Source: Apostichopus japonicus (taxonomy: Eukaryota; Echinodermata; Holothuroidea; Aspidochirotida; Stichopodidae). Taken from it: a stretch of 64,000 nt of DNA. This document shows, piece by piece, positions 49,201 to 58,634 of this stretch. How positions within the stretch are numbered: position 1 is the stretch's first letter; every line of letters begins with the position of its first letter. The notes below the pieces were generated by a model, which saw only the letters and a program-made list of their open reading frames with translations, ran no database searches and had not been told where the DNA came from. Location of the stretch: contig NC_092567.1 in NCBI RefSeq assembly GCF_037975245.1, positions 16,115,876-16,179,875 of the forward strand. The letters run 5' to 3'. The translations under genes and the position numbers were made by a program.

Positions 49201-52200
49201 TTTAAAGAGAAGACAAAGAACCTCTTGATTCTTCCAGACATGCCTCATAAGAGGGTCAGCAAGAAGGGAAAGGTATTTTCCATCCGATTTTTTGTATCGT
49301 TGTTTATCAAACTAAATGCTGTCCCATAGACTTACAGTATAGTCTTAGACTGACAATTTGCAGACAATTAACAGGCATGGTTACCACATTTTATGAGTGT
49401 TACAAGGTTTATCATTGTAGTCTGAATTTTATTAGCCAGGAAATACTCCATTATATTAGTGCCCCTGTCAGCTTTAGGGGTTTAATATTCCTCCCAGATG
49501 AACAGGTACATACTTTTTGAAAAATTATTTTACTAGGATGTGAGATTTACTAAGGACAGCAGTATTCTGCATCGTACTTGATTTATGGTCCGACTTGTTT
49601 GTTTGTATCGTTCTTCTGGAACAACTGATTTGGACAACTCTGTAATTGAGTTAAGGATTACAAATGTTATTGTGTTCTTAAACTAATAAACTATCTTTGT
49701 GAGATTTCTCTTTTTCGCTTGCAATATTGACTTCAACTGTGTTTCTGGATGGATTTGTGTCTAGTAGCACTATTGTGGATAACTGTTTATTGTAACAAAA
49801 AGCTGTGAAAGGTATGATGTTAATGTTTGCGATGAATTTTCAGAGGCTAGCAAAAGATGGAGAGATTCTCTCAGATTCAGAATCTGAAGGAGAAGAAGGA
49901 GAAGGACCAAAGAAGAAAAAGAGGAAACAGTACGATGAAGAAGGAGGAAAGAAATCGAGAAAGAGGTAGGACACTGAAAGTGAGAGCAGGAGATAAAACA
50001 GTTGTAGGATGGTAACTTGGAATTGGTGGTAGATGTAAGCAATGGGTGTGTTGGTAGTGGTGATGAGGGTTCAGGAACAATTTCTAGCTAATTTAGTGAA
50101 GAATTTTTGGTGGAATGCAGGAAGAAGGTAGGACACTGAAAGAGAGAGCAGGAGATAAAACAGTTGTAGAATGGTAAATTGGAATTGGTGGTATGTAAGC
50201 AATGAGTGTGTTGGGAGTGGTGATGAGGGTTCAGGAACAATTTCTAGCTAACCTAGTGAAGAAGTTTTGGTTGAATGCAGGAAGAAGGTAGGACACTGAA
50301 AGAGAGAGCAGGAGATAAAACAGTTGTAGGACGGTAAATTAGAATTGGTGGTAGATGTAAGCAAGGAGTGTTGTTGGGAGTGGTGATGAGGGTTCATGAA
50401 CAATTTCTAGCTAACCTAGTGAAGAATTTTTGGTGGAATGCAGGAAGAAGGACACTGAAAGAGAGAGCAGGAGATAAAACAGTTGTAGAATGGTAAACTG
50501 GAATTGGTGGTAGATGTAAGCAATGAGTGTTGTCGGAAGTGGTGATGAGGGTTCAGGAACAATTTCTAGCTAATTTAGTGAAGAAGTTTTGGTGGAATGC
50601 AGGAAGAAAGACACTGAAAGAGAGAGCAGGAGATAAAACAGTTGTAGGATGGTTAATTGGAATTGGTGGTAGATGTAAGCAATTAGTGTGTTGGGAGTGG
50701 TGATGAGGGTTCAGGAACAATTTCTAGCTAATTTAGTGAATAATTTTTGGTGGAATTCAGGAAGAAATGGAGAGAAAGGGTAGGACATTGCACAAAAGAA
50801 CAGGAGATGAATACTAGATGGATTTACTTTTGTGGAATGTAAAATATTTCAGTGGACAGATCGAGAGTGATCTTGGAGTTAAAAATACATAAGAACTGAC
50901 AGGAGATTTCAATTTCATTCAGGAGCAAGAAGAGGAGAGATGGTGATGACGAAGGCAAGCAGAAGAAGCGAAAAGAGAAAACTCCACGCAGACGTCAAGA
51001 TGAAGTTGAACCAAAGGGTAAATTCAAATCCAGAGCGTTGCTGTCCTCCAGTGAATCAGATTCTGATGAAGGCAAGAAGGAGATTGCTGCAAAGAGGTAC
51101 ATCAGAGTAAAATCTTATTTCAAAACCATTTTGTGTTTTGTTAAAAGTTTGCATCAAACTTGGTTGGTTCCTCCTTCAGTTGAAAATTTTTTTTTTACTG
51201 GAACTTAAGAACGTTTGTGTGATACTTTAGGGCAGTCTTTAAATGAAATTGATAAAAGTGATGAAGATAATTCGAAACTGATAAAAGGTGATTGCTTCAC
51301 AAGCTCTTGTGATATTTCATATCAAAGATATTGTAGCAGCATTTCTTGAATTATTATTGATATTATTATTTTTTCTTCATGTTACTACTTTATTTTGTAA
51401 TATATGTATTCTTTCTATGAACTACATTGTTTTGATTATGGAAAATCACTTCCGTTTAAAGGTCTATGTATAAGTAAATCAACAATGGAAACCGAAATTC
51501 TAATCAATATGAAAGTTGCAACTAAATTATTGGGTAGAATGGGATTCCATCTTGTGACCTGAAGATTACAAATCTTGTGCTCTATCAACTGAGTTCTCAA
51601 GCCCTTACTCATTGGCAAATTCTTTGTGGACATGTCTTTGCTGGGAAAAGGGGCAAGGGGAAGATAAATTTTAACTGTAAAGTAAATCAAGTGTAGGAAA
51701 ATTCGGAAGCTGTTCCGCTCAGGTTCCTAAGTTTGTCAACTGTTGGATATGATGAACACTTGAACAGTATTAACTGCTTTGTTGATTTTATTCTTCCTAT
51801 AGTCATAAAGAACAATTAGGAACTGGAACTTCCAGGTTACAGCTAATGGATTATGACAGTGATGAAAGTGACAGTGATTATGGACCAGATAAACAGAAGG
51901 AGGAGACAGAACAATCTCCCGTCTCAGCGTCGTCATCATCATCATCGTCAGATGAAGAAGTAGAAGAGAGTACACAGGTCAAGAAGAAGAAGAGGAGAAC
52001 TCGTATAGCTAGTGATGACTCGAATGAAGACTCCGAAGGGGGAGATGGGAAGACAGAGGAAAAAGATGGTGGATCAGACTCAGATGGGGGTTCTAAGAAG
52101 GCAGCATCTCCAGCAGAGAGTGGAGAGGAGGATGAGAGGGCTAGTGATGGACAGCAGGAGAAGCAGGTCTCTGATGGGGAATCTGGAGGTCATAGGTCAG

Positions 52201-52325
52201 CCGATGAGGAGGAAGCATCTGATAAAGGTGAAGAGAAGAATGCTGCTGAAAGCGGTGAAGAGAACAACGCTGTGGAAAGTGGTGAAGACAACAATGCTGT
52301 GGAAAGCGGTGAAGAAAGTGATTGA
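29073..52325 (+). CDS. CTR9: RNA polymerase-associated protein CTR9 homologue (Paf1 complex)
   Basis: Coding exons: 29073-29126, 31176-31274, 31899-32138, 32808-33015, 34239-34495, 35318-35425, 36084-36203, 36739-36945, 37499-37627, 38639-38822, 40175-40263, 40973-41158, 41608-41751, 42996-43088, 44398-44514, 45458-45675, 48539-48674, 49141-49272, 49844-49965, 50923-51096, 51803-52325. The 3540 nt code for 1179 aa. The product aligns with human CTR9 from IPLRDTDE onward, including [66 protein letters not shown] and [15 protein letters not shown]. Tandem TPR helices occupy about residues 1-815, then a charged coiled coil (~818-905) and a Lys/Ser/Glu-rich tail. CTR9 scaffolds the Paf1 complex, which promotes RNA polymerase II elongation and H2B ubiquitination. 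The AUG context is CAACATGG. Its introns are unusually rich in repeats and relic exons. Confidence 0.96.
30721..31086. mobile_element. hAT-type MITE, 366 bp, in CTR9 intron 1
   Basis: The direct 8-bp repeat ATATTGCT (30713-30720 and 31087-31094) flanks ends CAGTGGCATAGGAAGG and GGTTCCTACGCCCTTG, which are imperfect inverted repeats (about 12 of 16). It contains G- and C-runs near each end and no coding capacity. It ends 89 bp before CTR9 exon 2. Confidence 0.88.
32405..32560. repeat. Dispersed repeat (Penelope-terminus-like), CTR9 intron 3
   Basis: It contains GGCCTGACGTTTCGATCCTA, GCAGGATCTTCTTCAAAGGC and then GTAACAGTAACAGAAGGGAC, closely matching the copy at 38896-39140 and more loosely that at 7590-7860. 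The copy is truncated at its right end relative to 38.9 kb. Confidence 0.8.
33016..33585 (+). repeat. 56-bp minisatellite starting at the 5' splice site of CTR9 intron 4
   Basis: GTAAG (or a one-base variant) recurs at 33016 (the true donor), 33076, 33136, 33191, 33247, 33303, 33359, 33415, 33471 and 33527, mostly 56 bp apart. Two alternating variants give a 112-bp higher-order period. Units end in GCCTGCCCAG, a copy of the last bases of exon 4 (ACTGCCCAG), so several units rebuild a consensus CAG/GTAAG donor. Confidence 0.95.
33806..34177. mobile_element. MITE with CAGGGATGTGCC inverted termini, CTR9 intron 4
   Basis: The left end CAGGGATGTGCC and right end GGCACATCCCTG are perfect 12-bp inverted repeats. 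Only a 5-bp direct repeat, TAAAG, flanks them (33801-33805 and 34178-34182). It is related in style to hAT elements, but the short duplication leaves the family open. It ends about 60 bp before exon 5. Confidence 0.75.
35057..35296 (-). repeat. tRNA-derived SINE, nearly full length, CTR9 intron 5
   Basis: On the - strand it begins GGTGTTAGCACGCCGGGTTA with an A-box-like part, has GGTCCCCGGTTCAAGTC as B box, and ends in the GACTGCGGTCAGCTTGCCGC, GATAAGCCAAT, TGCAGGAGGAT and ATACATAC tail shared with the copies at 1580 and 48232. It ends about 20 bp before exon 6. Confidence 0.85.
36331..36413 (+). pseudogene. Decayed copy of CTR9 exon 11 inside intron 7
   Basis: GGCTGTATGGCTAGAAACTT and later GCCTCTGATTGGTTCA, GAATGCTCTTCAGAT match exon 11 (GGTTGTATGGCCAGAGACAG, GCCTCTGATTGGTTCA, AGATGCTCTTCAGAT) over about 80 bp. 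A net one-base deletion shifts the frame, and neither the AG acceptor nor the GT donor is kept. It is therefore a dead exon relic lying 3.8 kb upstream of the working exon. Confidence 0.85.
37712..38223. mobile_element. Probable hAT remnant, CTR9 intron 9
   Basis: The left end CAGGGGTTCCCTAAC resembles the classic hAT terminus CAGGGGTTCCCAAAC. The right end GTTAGGGAAACTATG matches it inverted at 12 of 15 positions. No convincing target duplication remains. It contains a G-run of about 14 near the right end and no coding capacity. Confidence 0.55.
38896..39140. repeat. Dispersed repeat (Penelope-terminus-like), CTR9 intron 10
   Basis: The longest copy of the family with TTGGCCTGACATTTCTATCG, GGATCTTCTTCAAAGGC and a purine-rich right part (AGCAGGGGAAGAGGAGAGGT). 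The same purine-rich part is seen at 7740-7860 beside the Penelope-like coding fragment. Confidence 0.8.
39489..39645 (+). pseudogene. Two decayed copies of CTR9 exon 10 segments in intron 10
   Basis: At 39489-39545, CAACAAAGGTATGGTCAAAT, CCATCCAAGTAATGCAGATT and GTAAG align with the end of exon 10 and its donor (CATCCAAATTATGTAGATT/GTAAG). At 39554-39645, GCAGTG, CCCTCTGTGAATG, CTCATATTTGAACAAAGCTT and GAAAACTCTACAA align with the middle of exon 10 (GCAGTG, ACTCTGTGAAG, GTTCATGTATGACAAGGCTG, AAAAGTTCTACAA). Since intronic bases past the donor are included, these are genomic duplications and not retrocopies. Confidence 0.75.
40283..40905 (+). repeat. 49-bp minisatellite near the 5' splice site of CTR9 intron 11
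   Basis: AATACCATTGTGG or a variant recurs about every 49 bp (for example 40296, 40345, 40382/40431, 40479, 40528), with TATATGCCAGTGTGGTC and ACATGTTAGTCGT between. The first unit starts about 20 nt inside the intron, and the array fills the intron nearly to exon 12. Confidence 0.85.
41921..41992 (+). tRNA. tRNA-Cys(GCA)-like sequence, probably a pseudogene or SINE head
   Basis: Seventy-two bases fold as a cloverleaf. The acceptor GCGTCCA/TGGAGGC has one mismatch. The A-box part is TAGCCTAGTGGTTAGG, the anticodon stem TCCGC/GCGGA is perfect with loop GTGCAGA (anticodon GCA), and the T arm TCGGG-TTTGAAT-CCCGG carries the B box GGTTTGAATCC. A T-run follows at 41998-42003, a possible Pol III stop. 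The acceptor mismatch and the intronic location argue for a tRNA-derived repeat; a working tRNA cannot be excluded. Confidence 0.5.
42322..42400. repeat. Dispersed-repeat-like segment, CTR9 intron 13
   Basis: An (ATA)n run is followed by GTACTTATATAGCACGTTCA and CTGCTCGAAGTGCTTCACAG. Words of this kind (ATATAGC...CAAAGTGCTT) are common in repeats of aquatic animals. A second copy was not found in this window, so the call rests on recollection of such repeats. Confidence 0.35.
43146..43461. mobile_element. hAT-type MITE, 316 bp, CTR9 intron 14
   Basis: The ends CAGGGTTGTAG and CTACAACACTG are inverted repeats (10 of 11). They are flanked by GTTTTTAG (43138-43145) and GTATTTAG (43462-43469), an 8-bp duplication with one mismatch. 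Inside is a (TA)n(TG)n microsatellite at about 43245-43286. It starts 57 bp after the donor of exon 14. Confidence 0.75.
45703..47519. mobile_element. hAT-type transposon, 1.8 kb, CTR9 intron 16
   Basis: A perfect 8-bp direct repeat CACACAAG (45695-45702 and 47520-47527) flanks ends TAGTGTTGATACGATA and CGGCGCAACACTA, which match inverted over the first 8 bp. Both subterminal regions carry clusters of ATATCGG, CCGATATT and GTATCGG. A 139-codon frame at 46420-46839 lies inside, but its sequence shows no transposase motif. The copy looks non-autonomous. Confidence 0.9.
48101..48231 (+). pseudogene. Two decayed copies of the start of CTR9 exon 17 in intron 16
   Basis: CCCCAGACACTGCAATGATT (from about 48107) and TTCTTCAGACACTTCAATGA (from 48194) match the true acceptor and exon start TTCTTCAGACAATGCAATGA at 48531. 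The spacer GAGTGTGTGATTGCTATGAA is shared with AAGTGTGTGATTGCCTAGAA before the real exon. The original period is about 88 bp; the larger gap to the working exon is explained by the SINE inserted at 48232-48480. Confidence 0.88.
48232..48480 (+). repeat. Full-length tRNA-derived SINE, ~249 bp, CTR9 intron 16
   Basis: The head GTGTTAGCTCAGTGGTTAAC carries an A box and CTGTTCGAGTCACTT a B box. The body has GACTGACTTCGGTCAGCTTG, GATAAGCCAATGAGGC and TTGCAGGAGGAT, and the tail is (ATACAC)n. Its length can be judged because it interrupts a tandem duplication of known period (88 bp against 337 bp). A clear target duplication was not seen. Confidence 0.87.
49966..50782 (+). repeat. ~160-bp tandem repeat starting at the 5' splice site of CTR9 intron 19
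   Basis: GGACACTGAAAG recurs at 49969, 50131, 50291, 50450 and about 50610, with a degraded sixth unit near 50783. Units end in GTGGAATGCAGGAAGAAG, which resembles the end of exon 19 (GAGAAAGAG), and the next two start GTAGGACACTG like the true donor. Two units thus copy the whole donor, and later ones have lost the GTA. Confidence 0.93.
51537..51607 (-). repeat. tRNA-Thr-like relic, CTR9 intron 20
   Basis: On the - strand GGGCTTGAGAACTCAGTTGA, TAGAGC resembles a tRNA 5' half with A box. AAGATTTGTAATCTT forms an anticodon stem-loop with TGT, and GGTCACAAGATGGAATCC is a damaged B box. The acceptor stem does not pair, so it is a tRNA-derived relic or SINE head. Confidence 0.45.
51803..52325 (+). 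other. CTR9: CTR9 last coding exon with acidic serine-rich repeat tail
   Basis: Residues about 1006-1179 hold [11 protein letters not shown], poly-serine, KKKKRRTR and a terminal series [26 protein letters not shown], which is a short in-frame tandem repeat at about 52239-52322. Human CTR9 has the same kind of Ser/Asp/Glu-rich C-terminus, but this repeat expansion seems lineage-specific. Confidence 0.85.
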
Positions 52326-53978
52326 GCACAATATGCCTTCTCTTTACTAGTTGCCTGAAGCCTTCCTGTGTCCCACCCCCTCCCTTGCATTAATTTTACT
52401 CTCCACCATAATGCTTGATGATGTTGTGATGAGAGTGGGTGAACACTGCATCATCAGACTTCTTTTAGGCCCCCTTCAGCCCTCTCTGTTACAGGTGAAG
52501 ATGGGGTCATTGTAATAGGGATAAGATATAGTAGTTCAGACTACTTTAAAATGGTTCTGTTCACAATGCTACAGACTGTGACCATAACCCAAACAAGATG
52601 CAACAGATATTGATGAATCAGTGCCACTTTGCAAATTCAAATATCTGAAGTCAGTTTTTGTGTCATCAGTCAAATTGTTTCCGGTTGATTTGTGAACGCA
52701 AACTAAATTCAGTCATTTGTTATTTCTGATTAATTATTAATAATCTTGGTATTGTAAACAGCCCAAGTATTTAAGTATATTGAACAGCGTAAGATAGGGG
52801 ATAAAGCAATATGTTACTTGTCACATATATTAACTTCCATAGGAATGTCATCTGAAATTATGAGGTTTACCAGGGAATTAAGGCTTACTAACAAGTAGCT
52901 TTTGAATGACAAAACAATATAGGATTAAAAAGTTAAAGTTTTGCTGTAAACAGGAATTTGTCAATTGATTGTTAAACACACATATCTCTTTATTGATTTA
53001 AGTGCTAATGTTGTGTTAATGCCACATGGCTATTCAGAATGGAGGAAAAACTCTTACTTTTAAAGCCTCATTATGGCATTCATTGTAAACATGCTCAGCT
53101 GTATTTTGATAGATAAACCATATTTTGTTTTCAGTTTTGACAGGCTCCCTGCAATCACATTGTCATTATGAGTTACATTCTTTTTCTGGAATTTACCCTC
53201 TTTCTCAAAGAATGAACACATTTAAGTGTTTTGATTATCTACACACATCATAAGACACCTTTTAATTTGACTCAGAGTGCACGGGCTTGTATCTTTTGAC
53301 CAACTACTGCTGAATCTTCAAGACTGCATGAAGTGTATCTACATGCAATATGCCTCTAATGAATTATTGACAGTGTATATAGGTTTGATTTACACAATCA
53401 CTAACCTCTCTACATGTGAATGGAGATGATATCACAACAAACACATACACTTGTTGTAGAAAGTTTCGAAACAAACACAAGCCTGGGTAAGTTAAGTTGT
53501 AGGCTACATACAAAGAACAAGAATTGCCAGCAATTCTGACGTTATAGACAAACCAAGCAGGATGTCGAAAAATTCATCAAGTCACAATCTACTGTAAAGT
53601 GTTACATGAATATGTAATATAAGTAGTGTGAGGTCAACCGTGTACTTACCCATACATGCGTCCAATGAATGAGAACGTTCTGTTAAGAAGTTATTAGAGA
53701 ATTTCCCATTTGCTCGACCCCTTTGAATGTGGCCAAAGTTGGCATAAAAGTTACATCGTTATGATTTTGATCATATACTACACAATAGTTTAGACTAAAA
53801 TAGATTGTTGGACCGTCAAGATGGCGTCCATAACGAACCTTTAAGTAAAATGATAAAGTAGCTTGCTGACGTTTACTGCTGGGTGCCTTTCCATCTAATA
53901 CATGCAAGGAAATGTATTATTTGGTAACTGGTTGCATTACTGTAACAACAGATGTCTTACCTTTGACAATTTACGATA
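52326..53978 (+). other. CTR9: CTR9 3'UTR and flank
   Basis: AT-rich DNA without a recognised gene or repeat. It most likely holds the 3'UTR, given the AATAAA at its end. Confidence 0.5.
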
Positions 53979-53984
53979 AATAAA
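53979..53984 (+). terminator. CTR9: Candidate polyadenylation signal AATAAA of CTR9
   Basis: The first good AATAAA after the stop codon, about 1.65 kb downstream. Another occurs at 54469-54474. Which is used cannot be decided from the sequence. Confidence 0.45.
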
Positions 53985-54877
53985 TTCTTATAGACCATTT
54001 GTCAGGCGTTTCTCAATTAACGTGAAGGTAGCTCGGTCAAAGTTGTAATTATTATGGTTATTATGTCTGGTTACATCTATTGGCATAACAACACTTCACA
54101 GCAAGTTTACTGAGTAGATGAGGAAAACTTTCAAAATGTTGATAGATTTTAAGGTTTTACCATATTGATAATGACGTTCAACCAACTCTAATTCTGCTAA
54201 AATTCGTGCGTAACTCTTTCTGATTTTAGCATTGGCTGAGAAAGAGCACAACACCTTTCACACCTGCCAACAATCTTAAGATAGTTGCTTTTAAGTGAAG
54301 ACAAGGTTTCAGTCCAACATCTATACAAGTTACATGATTAACTTAAATTTCATTCTCACTGAGAGAATCATTATTAGCCAGTGACGATTTGTCTGAGATC
54401 GTTCCCATCAGTTATATTATAACATATATAATACTCATATTAATACACACTTTAAAGCTAATGTTGTGAATAAAATCAGTACATAACATAAAACCGATCT
54501 TTTATAGCTGTTATATTAAAAGTAGAAAGCAACATGAACCTAAGACAAATTTCGTATTATTATAATGATGTTTTGTCCTTTAAGCTGTATTTCGTTTCTC
54601 GTGATTAACTGCAAAATATTGCTTAATTAATGTTTGATACATAAAGGTTCAACAAGGTTTCACCAAACTTTTCAGTTTTTGTCTTTATTATGTTTCCTGC
54701 CTTCTTGTTGTTTTGAACTCCCCAGAACTGAAACGGAGCATAAGATACTGTACTTCTCATTTTTGGTTTTTAACAATATAGTTTTAGCAATTGCAAAGAC
54801 AGGTCTATGCATTTACTCTAAATATGCTTCTTCTTTCAAATTTGATCCATCCTGTCGATACCTATTGCATATCGAAG

Positions 54878-57074
54878 CAGGGACGTAGCCAGGGGGGAGC
54901 AGGGGGAGCGACCGCTCCCCCCCTTTCAGTGTCGATTTTTTTTTTTTTAAACTCGCGTTTTTTTAGCATGGTATTTTGTCAGTGCTCTTTTGATCTTGAA
55001 TACTCGTCAGCTCCGTTAACTCGATTGTAATCGTAGTAACATTCATGCCTACTGATTCAACTACTTACTTAGTTTGGCACATGCAATTAGCTAAATTTAG
55101 CTTATAGCCAATTACAAGCCTACAGTTGGCCACTGCGTAATAAAATACATATTGCCTGCCTAACCGCACTCTATGGAATGTCACGAACTGTATGCACAAC
55201 AGGCGCGTATACAGGGGGGGCGTTGGGGGCGCGCGCCTCCCGGGTAAGAAAAAGAGAGAAAAAAAAAAGAAAAAAGGAAAAAAGAGGGGAAAAAAGAGGA
55301 GGAGGAGAGGAAGGAAGGGAAAAGAAAAAGAAGAAAGAGAGAAAAGGAGAAAAAGAGGGAGTAGAAGGAAAACGCCAAGACACCGGGAAGAGAAAGAGGA
55401 GCAGTGACATCATTACAGCGCTGGTCCCTATTATATACACAGGGTAGTCCGTGACGGATCAAGGATTTCGGAAGGGGCGTTTGCCTCACCTTACCCCTTA
55501 CACCGACAACTCCATTTTTGACGTTTCCATATTTCCTCTCTCACTCATGATCTATATACTATATATGGTCTATCATAACGTGTGTGTGTGTATATACGCC
55601 TTAAACAATTGTAGAATTGTGCTATGAAACCAACTGTGGCTGGTCTCGAACTCGACCGTGTCGTCGGGGAACCTGACGCATTTCGGGAAGGGGGCGACCG
55701 CCCCCTCCCCCTTCAGCATATTTTTTTTATGATATCGCCAGTAATTTCAAAATAGTAAGTGCTTAGATGCAACTTACAAGGCCTGGGAAGTGTCGTTTCC
55801 AGCGATCTGGGAGGCATTTTCGGCCAAAATTTACTTGTACGCTTCGCGCCAACAAATGGTCCTGGGTAGTGCCATTTCCAGTGATCTGGGAGGCATGTTC
55901 GGCCAAAGTTTTCTTGAACTCTTGACGCCAACTTATGGTGGAGCTACGCTTAGATAATTTGCCTACAGGCTTCGCCCCTCCCTTTGCTAATTCCTCGCTA
56001 CGCGCCTGTTCGAATTTGTAAAGCAACCGCAGCAGATATCACATCATATCAGTGAGCATGAAAATGGCGTTCCAGGATGAACAGCCTCAAAACTGTCCGA
56101 CTTGCCCGAAAAAAATAACCAAAATTTTTTGCGCGCTCCGCGCGCGTTCAACATGTTATGGTCAATATCATATAAACAAGCATCGGTTATTTACCCTACA
56201 TCGCATGCCATCGTGTACCGTACGGTCCGTGAAAGTTGCGCAGTGTACCGCGGGATGCTAATGTAAACAACGAGATGTCTTATGTATATGGAGAAAAAGG
56301 CATGGAGGTCCAATTATGTCAAACTCTCTTTTACATTAGAATTAGGGGCTGCAGCCCCCCCCCCCCCCCGCCTCCTACGCCTATGTGTGTAGTGTTCGGT
56401 TGAAGGAAATATCTGCTATTTCCTTCAACCAAGTTTTATAATAGCCGTTATAAGAGGCTTTAATATTTCTACACCAATAAATTAACTGTGTCGGAATTTT
56501 CGAAAATTTCTGACCAACATTCTTTATCACACTTCCCTCTACTCGTGCAATTTTGACCGGTCTGTTAGGGGTTCAAGGAGGTTTTTCTATATTGGTTGTC
56601 CATAGATGAAATTTTGTGCAACATTATGGATATGTTTTCAAGTGAGTTTATTCACGAGAAATGTGAATTTTCAAATTCTGAACAAATAATGGGCTTGGAA
56701 CCTTGAAAAGTGGGCCTGACGGATATTGTGGGCCGCGACGTAGAATCACCTATAAAAAGCAATGATTCACAGGACATGCGATGAGGTCGAACATGATTTG
56801 TGACTGGTGACAATCTTAAAAAAGGTTATGGATGGAAAAAAACTATCGGGAAATACTTGGTTCTCAGGCAAAAAGTGTACATCTGGTTGGCCATTTTCAA
56901 ACCCGAGAAGTGCCATTTCCGGTGATCTGGGTGGTATCAAAACCAGAAATTTTCTTGTACGCTGCGCGCCAACCAATGGTGGCGCTCCGCTTAGATAGTC
57001 GTGCCTACAATTTTGAAAATCCATATCAATCGCAAAAAGTGCTCCCCCCTTTCAAATTCCTGGCTACGTCGCTG
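54878..57074. mobile_element. hAT-type transposon, 2.2 kb, with nested repeats
   Basis: An 8-bp direct repeat TATCGAAG (54870-54877 and 57075-57082) flanks ends CAGGGACGTAGCCAGG and CCTGGCTACGTCGCTG, 15 of 16 bases matching when inverted. The interior has no transposase-like frame. It holds a purine-rich tract (55248-55400) and another inverted-repeat unit (55200-56008). It also holds copies of a CGCCAAC...ATGGTGG...GCTTAGATA motif at 55850-55960 and 56968-57000. Confidence 0.9.
55200..56008. mobile_element. Nested inverted-repeat unit within the 2.2-kb hAT element
   Basis: CAGGCGCGTA at the left and TACGCGCCTG at the right are a perfect inverted pair, extended outward by AA/TT. No 8-bp duplication flanks them (ATGCACAA against TTCGAATT). 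It could be a damaged insertion or a rearranged older copy. The lysine/glutamate-rich frames here come from the purine tract. Confidence 0.5.
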
Positions 57075-57260
57075 TATCGAAGCAGCTTACGTCTTATTAA
57101 ATGTGGTTTTGAAATATCATGTCCAAATAGTTACAAAGGTGTTTAAGGTGATTAAAGTAAACAGCACATATGAAAGACATTCTTTTTCTCACGGATCATC
57201 AAACAATGAATAAGACAATGAATAAGGATTTGGAAGGGCATCTTATCTACGGTGCTTGAA

Positions 57261-58599
57261 CAGGGGCGTTTCCAGGAATTTTCCAATAGGGGGGGGGGGG
57301 GGCGCCAGGCATGAATGATCGCCGTCCTGGGGGATGGGTCTAAGGGGAGGGGTGGACAATTTTTGCTTTCGAAGAAGGGCTGAAATGCAAAATGGTGCCA
57401 TATGCATGGGCGGCGATCCGTACTTCCGAGGGGGGGGGGGGGGATATGACCTTGTTGACTATCTAAGCGTAGCGCCACCATTGGTTGGCGCGAAGCGCAC
57501 AAGAAAATTTTGGGATTAACAAACCCTCTAGATGGCCGGAAACGGCACTTCCCGAGGTTTCCAAGCGGCATATACCCAACTTTAAAATAGGGATGTCATG
57601 TCCGAAATATCTCATAATCAGGATCCAAAATACCTTTTTTTTTAATTTCGGGTGTTATTTTGGGGAAATTGCCCCTGTCAATCTTGTTTCAGGCGCAACG
57701 TTAGAATGTTCGAGAGCTCTTTTATATTATTCGATGAAGAAAATGGCCTCATGCAGGCTATTATAGGCCTATACACATGCAATACACGATTACACATAGT
57801 TACATTCCTAGGTACCGATTGCTAAGGCATCCAGGTGAAACGTGTATTAAGCATTACCCTGGTAACATGAGATTCTCAGCTGTTCGAGGGAACATGTACG
57901 TGTGTAGGCCTACTATAGGGCCTATATGAATTCTATGAGGGTGCATATATGTACTATATCAATACCGTGGTCGCAATAATACATTTTGTTGTTATAGGGC
58001 CAATGAAGCCTACAGTCAACTATTCTTGCTTTATAAAGACGCTTTATTTGAAAAGATCGCACTGCGTTTATGGTAGGCGAGAAATGAAGCTAAAAAAGAG
58101 CCGTACATTAACGATGATGCATAAATGTAGGCATGAAAATATTCTTTTCCCTGGCATTTGGTGGGGGGGGGGGGGGAAATGGTGTATTACATCCCCTCCA
58201 CCCATTTTCATGGGGGATATATCCCCCTTCCCCACCAGGATCGTCGCCAATGGCCATATGTGATCCATTTTTCGACCTTAATAATAAGCAACATTTCCAG
58301 TAAATATGGACACAAAATGCACAATTTAGTATGGCTGGCTTGCACTTAGTGTTTATAGTGATAATACAAACACAATTACCATCTATGTTTCTAAAACTAT
58401 TATGCCGCCTAACTTCGCCAGAACCCTTTTTTGGCAAACAAAAAATAAAGCATACGGGAGGGGGGGGGGGTTGAGCGATCACCGACATCTCACTTAAAGG
58501 TCGTCATCAATTTTTTTATCTTTTTTTGCTAAACTTTTTTTTTTGGTGACGGCCAATGGGGGGGGGCGCGCCTGTTGCGCCCCCCTGGATACGCCCCTG
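57261..58599. mobile_element. hAT-like element with CAGGGGCGTWTCCAGG termini, 1.3 kb
   Basis: The left CAGGGGCGTTTCCAGG and right CCTGGATACGCCCCTG match at 15 of 16 bases inverted. Flanks differ (TGCTTGAA against TTTAAAAC), so the target duplication is lost or the two ends belong to different insertions. G-runs of 12-14 occur at 57289, 57430 and 58163. An inverted copy of the CGCCACCATTGGTTGGCGCG motif at 57469-57489 links it to the neighbouring 2.2-kb element. Confidence 0.65.
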
Positions 58600-58634
58600 T
58601 TTAAAACAGAACCAATACATTATCATGCCACTGG

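Noticed and set aside
55178-55489. Lys/Glu-rich and Ser/Phe-rich frames on both strands
   Set aside because: A purine-rich low-complexity tract within a transposon, no domain.
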